Assembly: GCA_934089275.1 (NCBI GenBank)
Contig: CAKOJJ010000001.1
Location: 62,001-126,000 of the forward strand
Reading direction: 5' to 3'
Source: an uncultured Bacilli bacterium
GTDB taxonomy: Bacteria; Bacillota_I; Bacilli_A; RF39; UBA660
Length of the DNA: 64,000 nucleotides
A program made the translations under genes and the position numbers. The notes beneath the pieces were generated by a model. It was given only the letters and a program-made list of their open reading frames with translations. It was not told the origin of the DNA and ran no database searches. This document shows positions 33,040 to 42,100 of the stretch, one piece after another. Numbering within the stretch: the stretch's first letter is position 1; every line of letters begins with the position of its first letter.

Positions 33040-34796
33040 TGAATTTAAAAGATTTATATATTAATTTTTTTGTAAGCAAAGGACACAAACAAATTCCAAG
33101 TGCTCCAGTTGTACCTGAAAACGATCCATCTGTTTTATTTAATACAGCTGGAATGCAACCACTTATTCCATACTTATTAGGAGAACCTCATCCTTATGGA
33201 ACACGTCTATGTGATTATCAAAAATGTATAAGAACAAACGACCTTGAAAACATTGGTGATACTTATCATCATACATTTTTTGAAATGTTAGGAAACTGGA
33301 GTTTAGGAGATTATTTCAAAGATGAATCTATTTCTTGGAGTTTTGAATTCTTAACAAAAGTTTTAAATATTCCAGTAGAAAGACTAGCAGTAACCGTATT
33401 TGCTGGTTCTGAAACAATTCCTTTTGATGAAGTAAGCTATAATAAATGGTGCAGTCTTGGAATAAAACCAGAAAGAATTGCTAAAACCGTAGACGATAAT
33501 TTCTGGATCGCTGGAGAAACAGGACCATGTGGTGGAGATACTGAAATTTTCTACTTCAGAAGTGAAGATGAAATTCCTGAAGTTTTTGACCCAGAGGACG
33601 AACGTTGGGTAGAAATTTGGAACAACGTTTTCATGCAATATGAAAAACATGAAGACGGTTCAATTACTGAACTTCCTAAAAAGAACGTAGATACTGGAAT
33701 GGGAGTAGAAAGAGTTACATCCATTCTTGAAGGAAAACTTGATAACTATGAATCTTCTATTTGGAGTGATATTATCGAGCTTATTGAAAACATTTCTAAT
33801 CTTTCTTATAAAGGAAATGAAAAATCAATGCGTATAATTGCTGATCACATTCGTTCTTCAGTATTTATTGCTGCTGATCCTGCAGGAATTAAACCAAGTA
33901 ACACAGATCAAGGTTACATTTTAAGAAGATTAATAAGAAGAGCAATTAGACATGCAAGAAATCTAAATATTGATATCAATTCTAATTGGGAAGAACAAAT
34001 TGCTTTAAAGATTATTGATAAATATGCTAAATATTATGAGGAATTAGCAACAAACAAAGATATTGTATTAGATGTTTTAAAAAACGAAAAACAAAAATTT
34101 GCCAAAACATTAGAAAAAGGTTTAAGAGAATTCGATAAAAAAGTAAGCAATGGATCTAAATCTATCGACGGAGAAACTGCATTCCATTTATTTGATACTT
34201 ATGGATTTCCACTTGAATTAACAATTGAACTTGCAAGTGAACGTGGAATTGAAGTAGATGTTGTTGGATACAATGAATGCTTTAAAGCACACCAAGAGTT
34301 ATCAAGAGCAGGTTCCACAGCTAAATTTAAAGGTGGCCTTGCTGGAAATTCTGAAATTGAAACACGTTATCATACTGCAACACACTTACTTAACGCTGCT
34401 TTAAAATTAGTTTTAGGAAGTGACACTCATCAAAGAGGTTCCAACATAACTGTTGAGAGAATGCGTTTTGACTTTAACTGCGATCACAAGTTAACAGATG
34501 AAGAAAAAAAACGTGCTGAAGATATCGTAAACGAATGGATTAAAGAAGATTTACCAGTAACTGTAGAAAGCATGAGTAAAGATGATGCCATCGCTTCAGG
34601 TGCTGAATGTATGTTTATCGAAAAATATCCAGATATCGTAACTGTTTATTCAATAGGTGATGTATCAAAAGAATTATGTGGAGGTCCACATGTAAAACAT
34701 ACTGGAGAACTTGGACATTTTGTAATCAAAAAAGAAGAAGCATCAAGTCAAGGTATTAGAAGAATTAAAGCCGTTCTTGAAAGTGAGGAAAACTAA
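33039..34796 (+). CDS. alaS: Compact alanyl-tRNA synthetase lacking the C-terminal domain
   Basis: 585 residues against about 870 in most bacteria. The class II aminoacylation core is complete (FNTAGMQPLIPYLLGEPHPYG, HHTFFEMLGNWSLGDYF, ETGPCGGDTEIF, DTGMGVERV) and ends KFKGGLAGNSEIETR, then goes straight to the editing domain with HTATHLL and CGGPHVKHTGELG, so both zinc/deacylase motifs are intact. The beta-barrel between these domains and the C-terminal DHHA1/C-Ala domain are missing. The tail ends with the next start, so this is design, not a frameshift. Similar short forms are known from Patescibacteria and some reduced Bacilli. The ATG 33039 overlaps the cmk stop; GTG 33027 is less likely. 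Confidence 0.92.
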   Translation: MNLKDLYINFFVSKGHKQIPSAPVVPENDPSVLFNTAGMQPLIPYLLGEPHPYGTRLCDYQKCIRTNDLENIGDTYHHTFFEMLGNWSLGDYFKDESISWSFEFLTKVLNIPVERLAVTVFAGSETIPFDEVSYNKWCSLGIKPERIAKTVDDNFWIAGETGPCGGDTEIFYFRSEDEIPEVFDPEDERWVEIWNNVFMQYEKHEDGSITELPKKNVDTGMGVERVTSILEGKLDNYESSIWSDIIELIENISNLSYKGNEKSMRIIADHIRSSVFIAADPAGIKPSNTDQGYILRRLIRRAIRHARNLNIDINSNWEEQIALKIIDKYAKYYEELATNKDIVLDVLKNEKQKFAKTLEKGLREFDKKVSNGSKSIDGETAFHLFDTYGFPLELTIELASERGIEVDVVGYNECFKAHQELSRAGSTAKFKGGLAGNSEIETRYHTATHLLNAALKLVLGSDTHQRGSNITVERMRFDFNCDHKLTDEEKKRAEDIVNEWIKEDLPVTVESMSKDDAIASGAECMFIEKYPDIVTVYSIGDVSKELCGGPHVKHTGELGHFVIKKEEASSQGIRRIKAVLESEEN

Positions 34797-35257
34797 TGAA
34801 AGAAGAAACTCGTGAAGCTGCAAAAAAGAATATAAAAAAATTAACTGAAAAAGAAAGCAAATTTGTAAATGAATTCAAAGCTTTCATATTAAAAGGAAGT
34901 GTTCTTGATTTAGCAGTTGGTGTATTAATTGGTTCCGCTTTTCAAGGTCTTGTAACAAGTTTAACTGATAATATCATATCTCCAATATTAGGATGCTTTT
35001 CCGAAGTTAATTTCAACCAATTCACTTTAGATATATGGAATCTTCATTTAAGATATGGAGCTTTCCTAACAGATGTTATCAATTTTATCATTATGGCATT
35101 TGTAATCTTCTTAATAGTCAAATTCTTCAATAAGTTAAGAGATTTTGGTAAAAAAGAAGAAGTAAAAGAAGTTAAAAAAACTGAAAGTGATGAAGTAAAA
35201 TTACTAAAAGAAATAAGAGATTTATTAAAAGAAGATAAGAAAGGTAGCAAAAAATAA
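34796..35257 (+). CDS. mscL: Large-conductance mechanosensitive channel
   Basis: 153 residues. MscL releases solutes on hypo-osmotic shock. The signature FKAFILKGSVLDLAVGVLIGSAFQGLVTSLTDNIISPILG is the pore helix TM1, then a loop and TM2 (FLTDVINFIIMAFVIFLIVKFFNKL), followed by a long charged C-terminal helix. A slightly extended N-terminus (about 25 residues, Lys/Glu-rich) precedes TM1. Start overlaps the alaS stop; terminator follows. Confidence 0.95.
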   Translation: MKEETREAAKKNIKKLTEKESKFVNEFKAFILKGSVLDLAVGVLIGSAFQGLVTSLTDNIISPILGCFSEVNFNQFTLDIWNLHLRYGAFLTDVINFIIMAFVIFLIVKFFNKLRDFGKKEEVKEVKKTESDEVKLLKEIRDLLKEDKKGSKK

Positions 35258-35272
35258 GCTATCTTTTCTTTT
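35241..35272 (+). terminator. Terminator of cmk-alaS-mscL
   Basis: AAGGTAGC and GCTATCTT arms across the stop codon, then a T-rich run. Confidence 0.65.
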
Positions 35273-35340
35273 TATACTGGACATATAAGCATTATTTTCA
35301 TATAATAACTTCACATTAAATTAATCAAAGGAGGAAAAAT

Positions 35341-36360
35341 ATGAAAAAAATTGATGAATGTAGCTATGAAGAACTATTAAAGCATAAAAAAACTAATCAA
35401 ATTGCAGCAACAACTCTTACGAGCATTCTATCATTTTTAGTAATCGCATTAAAAAATCCTTTTATTATGCCATCCATTTGGTTTGTTTTAAATTCCTATG
35501 ATTCTACAAAAAAGAGAATTGAAAAAACTATGGCGGAAACTGATGAAGATGTAAAATTGTTATATGACATTTATAAAGAAATTCTAGAAAACACATCCAA
35601 AACAATAAGTTCGTTAGATGCATCAAATCCACTAGATATATATTCATATTTCTGCTCAATGTTTAATTATGGATGCTTTTCTTATGACTTAAACACTAAT
35701 CATCCATTGGATATGTCAGTTCTAAAATCAAGTACCTTTGGTGAAACTCTTATGCTTAATGGTCATGGTGTTTGTCGACATTTAGCTGTATTTTTGCAAA
35801 GGTTATACACAAAATTGGGATACGAAAGTGACACAGCAGTTGGTCACTCAAATAAAATAGACTTAAATGAATTATCTGATTATGTTGAATTTTGTAAAAA
35901 GCAAACATCTTTAACTAGCGAAGAAATCAAGAAAATTCTCATCACCGAACATCTTAATCCAGGAAGATTTGCCAGTAAGAATTATAAAAGACAGCAAAAA
36001 TTTTCTAATCATGTAATCACTAGAGTTAACTGTGATGGAACAACTTTGATTACAGATCCAATGAACAGTTGTATTATGTGCTCAGTAATAGAAGATATTT
36101 TTTATTGCCCTGCATCAGAAGAAGGTTTAGTTTTCGTGCTAGATCGTGACTTTTCAAGTAAATATAATGAGTTTTGGGGTATACAAACGATTAGAGAATA
36201 TGAATGTCCTGATCCAGTTCAAATGCTTTTCTCTTATTTTGCCTCAAGTATTAAAGCAAAACAAGCTAATGACGTTTTTGAAAAATTCCACAAAGATAAC
36301 CTTCCAGCATTAGAAGAAGCTGAAAATTTAACTCAAAAAGTATTACAAAAGAAATATTAA
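35341..36360 (+). CDS. Transglutaminase-like cysteine protein, membrane associated
   Basis: 339 residues. A hydrophobic stretch near the N-terminus (about residues 20-50) could be one or two membrane helices. The body has a transglutaminase/papain-like triad in the right order: C145 in GHGVCRHLAVFLQRLYTKLGY, H224 in FSNHVITRVNCDG and D239 in TLITDPMNS. This fold includes proteases and peptide amidases; the substrate is unknown. Strong AAAGGAGG upstream. It precedes a secreted NlpC/P60-like gene with its own ribosome site. Confidence 0.65.
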   Translation: MKKIDECSYEELLKHKKTNQIAATTLTSILSFLVIALKNPFIMPSIWFVLNSYDSTKKRIEKTMAETDEDVKLLYDIYKEILENTSKTISSLDASNPLDIYSYFCSMFNYGCFSYDLNTNHPLDMSVLKSSTFGETLMLNGHGVCRHLAVFLQRLYTKLGYESDTAVGHSNKIDLNELSDYVEFCKKQTSLTSEEIKKILITEHLNPGRFASKNYKRQQKFSNHVITRVNCDGTTLITDPMNSCIMCSVIEDIFYCPASEEGLVFVLDRDFSSKYNEFWGIQTIREYECPDPVQMLFSYFASSIKAKQANDVFEKFHKDNLPALEEAENLTQKVLQKKY

Positions 36361-36431
36361 AATTTTTAGAATATTTCTTTTATTATGCAAAATATTTTTG
36401 TATAATTGTTTTAATAGGTGAGTTGTATTAT

Positions 36432-37565
36432 ATGAAAAAAAGAATAATTATAGTTCTAATTGCTATATGTTTAATTTTAAATGCCGTTTTACTTCTGTCG
36501 ATCAGCAAGAAAAAAGATGTTACTGTTGATGTAACACTAACAAGTAAAAAAGTAAAGAAAATACAAGGAACATTTTCATCATCTCTTGATAAGCTAGAAG
36601 TATATTATTTAGCGTTAAATGGAAAAAAGACAATTGATTTTATTTTTGATTATCCTGATAGTTTTAATAAATCTGTTAATTTAACGAGTGATGACGAAAA
36701 TATTGTCAAAGTAGAAGATGGAACTTTATATGGAGTTGGTGTTGGAAAAACCGGCGTTACTGCAACACTTGCTGATGGGAATTCCAAAAAATATGAAATA
36801 CTAGTAACTGATTTAATAGTTCCACCAACTTTAAATAAAAACAAACCTTACTTACCATGTGAAAGATATACAGAAGAAGAAGCAGAATTATTAGATAAAA
36901 TATTAGAATCACGTGTAAAAGAAATGGGAGAAGGATCCCGTGGAGGAGTTTTAGCAGCTGCTAGGTTTTTAACTTTAGAGTTTCCTTATACAATAGGTTA
37001 TTTCAATGAAAATGGTCGCCTTAATGGTCATGGATATCGTCCGTATATTGATGGAGAAGGAAGATATTACCACAAGGGATTATATTTAAGTAAAAGTAAG
37101 TACAAAGATATTGTAAAAAGTACTAAAACAGGTCCGAAAATGTGGGGTTGTAAACTATATGATAAATTTGTAAGTAGATATAAATCAAACGGTTTTACTT
37201 GTTCAGGATTTGTTACTTGGGCAATGTATAACGGAGGATTTGAAACTGGTGATGTTGGTGCTGGTGATTATAAACAATTTAACGATGATCTTTCTGATTT
37301 AGGACCACATCAACAAATTACTGAAGAATATATGAAAAACGGCAACTACAAAGTTGGTGATTTCATTGCAAGAAACGGACACGCCGCTTTAATTATTGGA
37401 ATTTCTGATACTACCATTTATACAGCTGAATCTTTACCTCCAAAATTAAAAGTTTACACTTATGAAAGATATAAAGGAATAGTAAAAGACACAAATTTAA
37501 CATATGTTATTGAAATGAGTAGTATTTATCCAAACGGAGATGGAATAACTACCGATATGTGGTAA
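36432..37565 (+). CDS. Secreted NlpC/P60-like hydrolase with bacterial Ig-like domain
   Basis: 377 residues. An N-terminal signal anchor (KKRIIIVLIAICLILNAVLLL) is followed by a Big2-type immunoglobulin-like domain (about 85-135, SDDENIVKVEDGTLYGVGVGKTGVTAT). The C-terminal half carries an NlpC/P60-like site: C257 in GFTCSGFVTWAMYNGG and H317 in ARNGHAALIIGI, predicted to cleave peptidoglycan stem peptides. ATG 36432 is preferred over the TTG at 36423, which is too close to AGGTGA. Acts outside the membrane. Confidence 0.75.
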   Translation: MKKRIIIVLIAICLILNAVLLLSISKKKDVTVDVTLTSKKVKKIQGTFSSSLDKLEVYYLALNGKKTIDFIFDYPDSFNKSVNLTSDDENIVKVEDGTLYGVGVGKTGVTATLADGNSKKYEILVTDLIVPPTLNKNKPYLPCERYTEEEAELLDKILESRVKEMGEGSRGGVLAAARFLTLEFPYTIGYFNENGRLNGHGYRPYIDGEGRYYHKGLYLSKSKYKDIVKSTKTGPKMWGCKLYDKFVSRYKSNGFTCSGFVTWAMYNGGFETGDVGAGDYKQFNDDLSDLGPHQQITEEYMKNGNYKVGDFIARNGHAALIIGISDTTIYTAESLPPKLKVYTYERYKGIVKDTNLTYVIEMSSIYPNGDGITTDMW

Positions 37566-37592
37566 AAAGCACTTTTAATAAAGTGTTTTTTT
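37565..37592 (+). terminator. Terminator after the NlpC/P60-like gene
   Basis: AAAGCACTTT-TAAT-AAAGTGTTTT with a T-run. Confidence 0.75.
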
Positions 37593-37621
37593 GTGCTATA
37601 CTTTTTATAGTAGGTGATACG

Positions 37622-38863
37622 ATGAACATTTTAGATATTATAACAAGAAAGAAAAACGGTTTAAGTTTAAGCTACGACGAGCTTTTCTTTGCATTTAACG
37701 GATATTTAAATAAAGAGATACCAGATTATCAAATGAGTGCACTTTTAATGGCAATTGTAATAAATGGTATGAACCTAACAGAAACACTTGCTCTTACAGA
37801 TATATTTTTAAAAAGTGGAGATGAACTTCATTTAGGTGAGAAGATTGAAAACTTGGTAGACAAACACTCAACGGGTGGTATAGGGGACACAACTACTATA
37901 ATCATCGGTCCAATGTGTGCCGCAATAGGCATGAAAATGGCTAAAATGAGTGGAAGAGGTCTTGGAATTACAGGTGGAACAATCGACAAACTTGAAAGTA
38001 TTCCAGGATTCAATGTTTCATTAACAGAAGAAGAATTCATTAAACAAGTAGAAGAAACTGGTTTTGCTGTTGTTTCTCAAACAAGAAATTTAACACCTCT
38101 TGATAAAGTTATATATGCTTTAAGAGATGTTACTGGAACAACTGAATCAATTCCTTTAATTGCATCAAGTATTATGTCTAAAAAACTTGCTTTAGGTGCA
38201 AAAAACATTTTAATAGATGTTAAAGTCGGAAGTGGAGCTTTGATGAAAACTCGTGAAGACGCCGAAAAATTAAGTAAATACTTAGTAGAAATTGGCGAAG
38301 CATATAATAGAAATGTTCGAACAATCATCGGAGATATGAGTGCACCCCTTTCCTATGCAATTGGAAACTCTTTGGAGATATGTGAAGCAATGAATGTTTT
38401 AAATGGTAAAAAATGTCCTTTATATGATGCATGTATTGAAATTGTTGCTAACCTATATGACATGACTTTTTCTTCAGGATTAGAGGAAGGATACAAACAA
38501 GCTAAATATGCAATTGAATCTAAAAGAGCACTAAACAAATTTTACGAATTTGTTCATGCACAAGGTGGAAGTCTAAGAAATGTTCATGTTGCCGACAACA
38601 AAATAAAAGTTCGTTCTAAAAAAAGCGGAATTGTTACTAAAATAGATGCTTATGGAGCTGGTGAACTAGCTGCTAAACTTGGTGCATCAAAGAAAACTTT
38701 AGAAGATACGATTGATTACACTGTTGGTATTATGTTAAACAAGTACATTGGAGATCATGTTGACAAAGATGAGGTGCTATTTACAATCTATACAAATGAT
38801 CCTGATATCGAATTTAATGAATCAGATTTTGCATTTATTGAAGTAAATGATGGAATTGAATAA
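37622..38863 (+). CDS. pdp: Pyrimidine-nucleoside phosphorylase
   Basis: 413 residues from ATG 37622, which has TAGGTGAT upstream; longer in-frame extensions run through the terminator and are rejected. The enzyme splits uridine and thymidine with phosphate for nucleoside salvage. Family motifs: KHSTGGIGDTTTIIIGPM (phosphate site) and KMSGRGLGITGGTIDKLESIPGF, the thymidine/pyrimidine phosphorylase signature; DVKVGSGALMKT follows. Pyrimidine type (Pdp/Pyn) is more likely than DeoA in Firmicutes, but specificity is not read from sequence. Confidence 0.9.
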   Translation: MNILDIITRKKNGLSLSYDELFFAFNGYLNKEIPDYQMSALLMAIVINGMNLTETLALTDIFLKSGDELHLGEKIENLVDKHSTGGIGDTTTIIIGPMCAAIGMKMAKMSGRGLGITGGTIDKLESIPGFNVSLTEEEFIKQVEETGFAVVSQTRNLTPLDKVIYALRDVTGTTESIPLIASSIMSKKLALGAKNILIDVKVGSGALMKTREDAEKLSKYLVEIGEAYNRNVRTIIGDMSAPLSYAIGNSLEICEAMNVLNGKKCPLYDACIEIVANLYDMTFSSGLEEGYKQAKYAIESKRALNKFYEFVHAQGGSLRNVHVADNKIKVRSKKSGIVTKIDAYGAGELAAKLGASKKTLEDTIDYTVGIMLNKYIGDHVDKDEVLFTIYTNDPDIEFNESDFAFIEVNDGIE

Positions 38864-38905
38864 ATTATATGATATAATTAATAATAGAATAAGAGGTTGG
38901 TTATA

Positions 38906-40672
38906 ATGTTTGGAAAAATACGTTATATAGATGATATTACAGCAGTCGTTGATATTAATAAAGATAACATGGTAGTTCCTAATTTAATGAATTTGCATGT
39001 TGTCTTTGAAAACGATACAGATAAACTACTTGGAGAAGTTAAAAAAGTTGACACAGAAACAGTTCATATTGATTTATTAGGTCAATTTGTAGAAAATCGT
39101 TTTATTGCTGGTACAATAAAAAAGCCAACATTGGATAGTAAAGTTCGTGTTATAAACGATGATGAATTAAATATTATTCTTGGAAAAGACGACGAAAAGA
39201 GTTTATATTTAGGCCATTCAGCAATTTATCCTGAGAAAAATGTTTATATTGATATCAACCAATTCTTTTCAAACCATGCTGCTATATTTGGTAACACTGG
39301 TTCTGGTAAAAGTTGCTCTGTTGCAAGAATCGTTCAAAATATATTTTTAAATAAGCAATTTTTATCATATAATGCTAATTTATTTATATTTGACGCATAT
39401 GGTGAGTATAAAAACGCTTTTAAGGTATTAAATCAAATAAATCCAAATTATCAATACAAATTCATAACTTCAAACCCAACAGATCCAGATGATGTTCAGT
39501 TAAACATTCCTGTATTTTTATTAACAATTGATGATATATGTTTACTTTTACAAGCAGATAATCATCATCAATACACGATAGTGGAAAGAATGTTAAAACT
39601 AGCAAAATTATTTTCAAAAGATGATGAAGAAACTAAAAAATTAAAAAATCATTTAATTGCTAAAGCTATTATGTCTGTTTTATTTTCAAATCAAAATGCA
39701 GCTGGTAAGAAAAACGATATATTTACAATTATAAATGATTGTTCTACACCTGAATTTAACGTTAACACCGATATTCAAGGTATTGGCTATACTCGTAAAT
39801 TCAGTGAATGTTTTGGAATAGATCGTAATGGTGAATTTGGAGAGTCCGTTCTTATAAATGAGTACTTGCTTAAATTTATTGATGATGAATTAGAAAGTAG
39901 AATAGAGGTGCCAGCCGATGCTTTCTATACATTAGATGATCTTGAAAGAGCTTTGTCATTTACTTTAATTGGTGATGGTTTCTTAGGTAATAGAATTATG
40001 CAAGATAATGCAGTTATAATGCAAGTAAGATTGCATTCTCTAAACAATTCATCAAATCGAAAGTTTTTCTCTTTTAAAGAATATATAACAATTGATAACT
40101 ATATTTCATCATTAATAGTTCATAATAATAGACGTAGTCAAATCATCAATATTAATCTAGAAGATGTTGATGATAATTTAGCAAAAACGATTGTTAAAAT
40201 TTTTTCTAAAATGATTTTTGATTTTGCAAAAAAGAGAAGAGTTCGTGCTGCTATTCCATTCCATTTGTTTATAGAAGAGGCACATAGATATGTTGTAAAT
40301 GACAATGACCATTTTCTTTTAGGTTATAACATCTTTGAACGTATCGCTAAAGAAGGAAGAAAATATGGAGTAATGCTTGATTTAGTAAGTCAACGTCCCG
40401 TAGAAATATCAGAAACAGTTATAGCTCAAACAAGCAATTTCTGTATATTAAAAATGACTCATCCTAGAGATCTTGAATACATTAATAAAATGCTTCCAAA
40501 TATAAGTGGTGATATTATCGAAAAACTTACAAGTCTACAAAGTGGAACAATGGTAGCATTTGGTTCAGCATTTAAAATTCCTGTAATTGTAAAAATGGAT
40601 ATGCCAAATCCAGCACCATATTCTTCCAACTGTGATGTTTTATTCCGTTGGAAACCAATTCAAAAGCAATAA
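38906..40672 (+). CDS. herA: HerA-like DNA translocase ATPase
   Basis: 588 residues. N-terminal HAS-barrel (about 1-95), then a FtsK/HerA-type ATPase: Walker A GNTGSGKS at 129-136, a Walker B FHLFIEEAHRY near residue 450, and IAKEGRKYGVMLDLVSQRPVEI with the conserved RKYG and Q-R sensor/arginine residues. The family pumps or unwinds DNA; its classical partner is the nuclease NurA, not found here. ATG 38906 chosen with GAGGTTGG upstream. A small unknown protein follows after a terminator. A role in repair or defence is not shown. Confidence 0.85.
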   Translation: MFGKIRYIDDITAVVDINKDNMVVPNLMNLHVVFENDTDKLLGEVKKVDTETVHIDLLGQFVENRFIAGTIKKPTLDSKVRVINDDELNIILGKDDEKSLYLGHSAIYPEKNVYIDINQFFSNHAAIFGNTGSGKSCSVARIVQNIFLNKQFLSYNANLFIFDAYGEYKNAFKVLNQINPNYQYKFITSNPTDPDDVQLNIPVFLLTIDDICLLLQADNHHQYTIVERMLKLAKLFSKDDEETKKLKNHLIAKAIMSVLFSNQNAAGKKNDIFTIINDCSTPEFNVNTDIQGIGYTRKFSECFGIDRNGEFGESVLINEYLLKFIDDELESRIEVPADAFYTLDDLERALSFTLIGDGFLGNRIMQDNAVIMQVRLHSLNNSSNRKFFSFKEYITIDNYISSLIVHNNRRSQIININLEDVDDNLAKTIVKIFSKMIFDFAKKRRVRAAIPFHLFIEEAHRYVVNDNDHFLLGYNIFERIAKEGRKYGVMLDLVSQRPVEISETVIAQTSNFCILKMTHPRDLEYINKMLPNISGDIIEKLTSLQSGTMVAFGSAFKIPVIVKMDMPNPAPYSSNCDVLFRWKPIQKQ

Positions 40673-40686
40673 AATATTGCTTTTTT
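40663..40686 (+). terminator. Terminator of the HerA-like gene
   Basis: AAAGCAATA-AAA-TATTGCTTT spanning the stop codon, then TTT. Confidence 0.7.
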
Positions 40687-40726
40687 CTTTTTGTTTTAAT
40701 ATAATACAGCAAAGGTGGGAATATTT

Positions 40727-41107
40727 ATGCAAAAAGAAGCAATAGTAGAAAAGTTTGCTCTAGCATGTCAAAATAATATGGGTGGTATATTTGATATCAT
40801 TAGAGATGAAGGTTTTGTCTTTTTAAGAAGCGATAACAAGACGATACCTAAAATGGCTGTGTTTTATCAAAACGGTATTCGTAATAAAATAATAAACGTT
40901 TCTGCATATTTACCATACGAAATAAGCATTTTATTGTTAGAATATATGATTACATATTACTTAAGACACCAAGAGGATGATATTTATATAACGATAGACG
41001 ACTTTTATACATTTGATCCAGAAATAACAGAAATTGTTGATGCAATAAATGAAAAATTAGAAAACAAACTTGGTAAATTATTAACCGAAACATGTAAATA
41101 TATGTAA
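40727..41107 (+). CDS. Unknown small soluble protein
   Basis: 126 residues from ATG 40727 behind AAAGGTGGG. Not recognised. Acidic with alternating hydrophobic segments (NKIINVSAYLPYEISILLLEYMITYYL), no signal peptide and no membrane helix. The terminator in front and the 6S-like RNA behind make it a single gene. A link to the HerA-like ATPase is only positional. Confidence 0.6.
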   Translation: MQKEAIVEKFALACQNNMGGIFDIIRDEGFVFLRSDNKTIPKMAVFYQNGIRNKIINVSAYLPYEISILLLEYMITYYLRHQEDDIYITIDDFYTFDPEITEIVDAINEKLENKLGKLLTETCKYM

Positions 41108-41145
41108 ACAATATTTACTAAGTTATGGTTATATGATATAGTTAA

Positions 41146-41317
41146 ATTACCTAAGAGAGGCTATTAACATAAAACCGACTAATTGTGATTATTGGGAATC
41201 TAATTGGCTTGTTGTGTTGAAGACCTAGTCATTGGCTAGGGATCCTAATTCAGGTCATGTGATGCCCACCTCGTGAGAGCGGGCTTTTATCACACTGGCT
41301 TTTCTTAGGCTTTTTAT
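41146..41317 (+). ncRNA. ssrS: 6S RNA-like structured RNA
   Basis: About 170 nt with no ORF. The ends pair (CCTAAGA 41150-41156 with TCTTAGG 41303-41309), giving a closed rod. The apex has the hairpin CCTAG/CTAGG (41224-41240), and the 3' half folds TGTGAT-GCCC...GGGC...ATCACA (41258-41294). A TATGAT box stands about 12 nt before the 5' end, and a short T-run closes the transcript. 6S RNA, which binds housekeeping RNA polymerase, is found upstream of yrvM/tcdA in many Firmicutes, and tcdA follows here. No sequence search was possible. Confidence 0.65.
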
Positions 41318-41336
41318 TTGCAAGAAAGGTGATATT

Positions 41337-42011
41337 ATGTTTGAAAGATTAATTGGTCTTATAGGTGAAGAAAAATTAAGTGAAATTGAAACTAAAAAAA
41401 TTCTCCTTATTGGAGTAGGTGGAGTAGGTAGTTATACTCTAGAGGCTCTTATAAGAAACGGATTTTCTAATTTAACCTTAGTTGACTTCGATACTATAGA
41501 TTTATCCAATTTAAATAGACAATTGATTACAGATACAACTAACATTGGGAAATACAAAGTTGATGAAGCAAAAAAGCGTGCCCTTTCAATAAACCCAAAT
41601 GTCAAAATTCAAACTGTTAAAGAAAAATTAAACAAAGAAAATTTGAAAGTATTATTAGATCAAGATTTTGATTACATAATAGACGCCTGTGATACATTAG
41701 AAGTAAAATTTGCCTTGATGGAAGAAAGTTTACATTATTCATATAAACTTATATCTTGTATGGGAACCGCTAAAAAAACTGACCCAACAAAATTAGAAAT
41801 AACAACACTAGACAAAACCAACAACGACCCAATAGCAAGAATACTAAGAAGCAAAGTAAAAAAAGCACACATAAACAAAAAATTATATGTAGTTTCATCT
41901 ACAGAAGTGCCAAAACAAATTAATATGTTAGGTACAGCTAATTTAGTTCCAAGTGTTGCCGGCCTTTTATGTGCTTCATATGTTTTTAACGACATAATAA
42001 AAGATAGATAA
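41337..42011 (+). CDS. tcdA: tRNA threonylcarbamoyladenosine dehydratase TcdA
   Basis: 224 residues, ThiF/MoeB/E1-like family. TcdA cyclises t6A37 of ANN-reading tRNAs to ct6A using ATP. Nucleotide-binding GVGGVGSYTLEALIRNG, then VDFDTIDLSNLNRQ, IDACDTLEVKFAL and SCMGTAKKTDPTKLEI, typical of TcdA/YrvM. Its C-terminus is a little shorter than in Bacillus. AAAGGTGAT upstream, terminator downstream. Confidence 0.92.
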   Translation: MFERLIGLIGEEKLSEIETKKILLIGVGGVGSYTLEALIRNGFSNLTLVDFDTIDLSNLNRQLITDTTNIGKYKVDEAKKRALSINPNVKIQTVKEKLNKENLKVLLDQDFDYIIDACDTLEVKFALMEESLHYSYKLISCMGTAKKTDPTKLEITTLDKTNNDPIARILRSKVKKAHINKKLYVVSSTEVPKQINMLGTANLVPSVAGLLCASYVFNDIIKDR

Positions 42012-42035
42012 CTAATTACTTAGTTATCTTTTTTA
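42007..42035 (+). terminator. Terminator of tcdA
   Basis: AGATAACTAA and TTAGTTATCT arms around the stop codon, then TTTTT. Confidence 0.75.
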
Positions 42036-42100
42036 TAAAAGTCTTTTCAAGAACCTTATTCAATAGTATAATAAATTAAATAGATATTATGAGGTATTTT

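Noticed and set aside
33039..34796. alaS as a truncated pseudogene.
   Set aside because: All aminoacylation and editing motifs are intact, the domain junction is clean, and the stop overlaps the mscL start, as expected for a functional operon gene.
37559..37621. An N-terminal extension of the pyrimidine-nucleoside phosphorylase.
   Set aside because: It runs through the terminator of the preceding gene and overlaps its end; the ATG at 37622 has a proper ribosome site and matches the family start.
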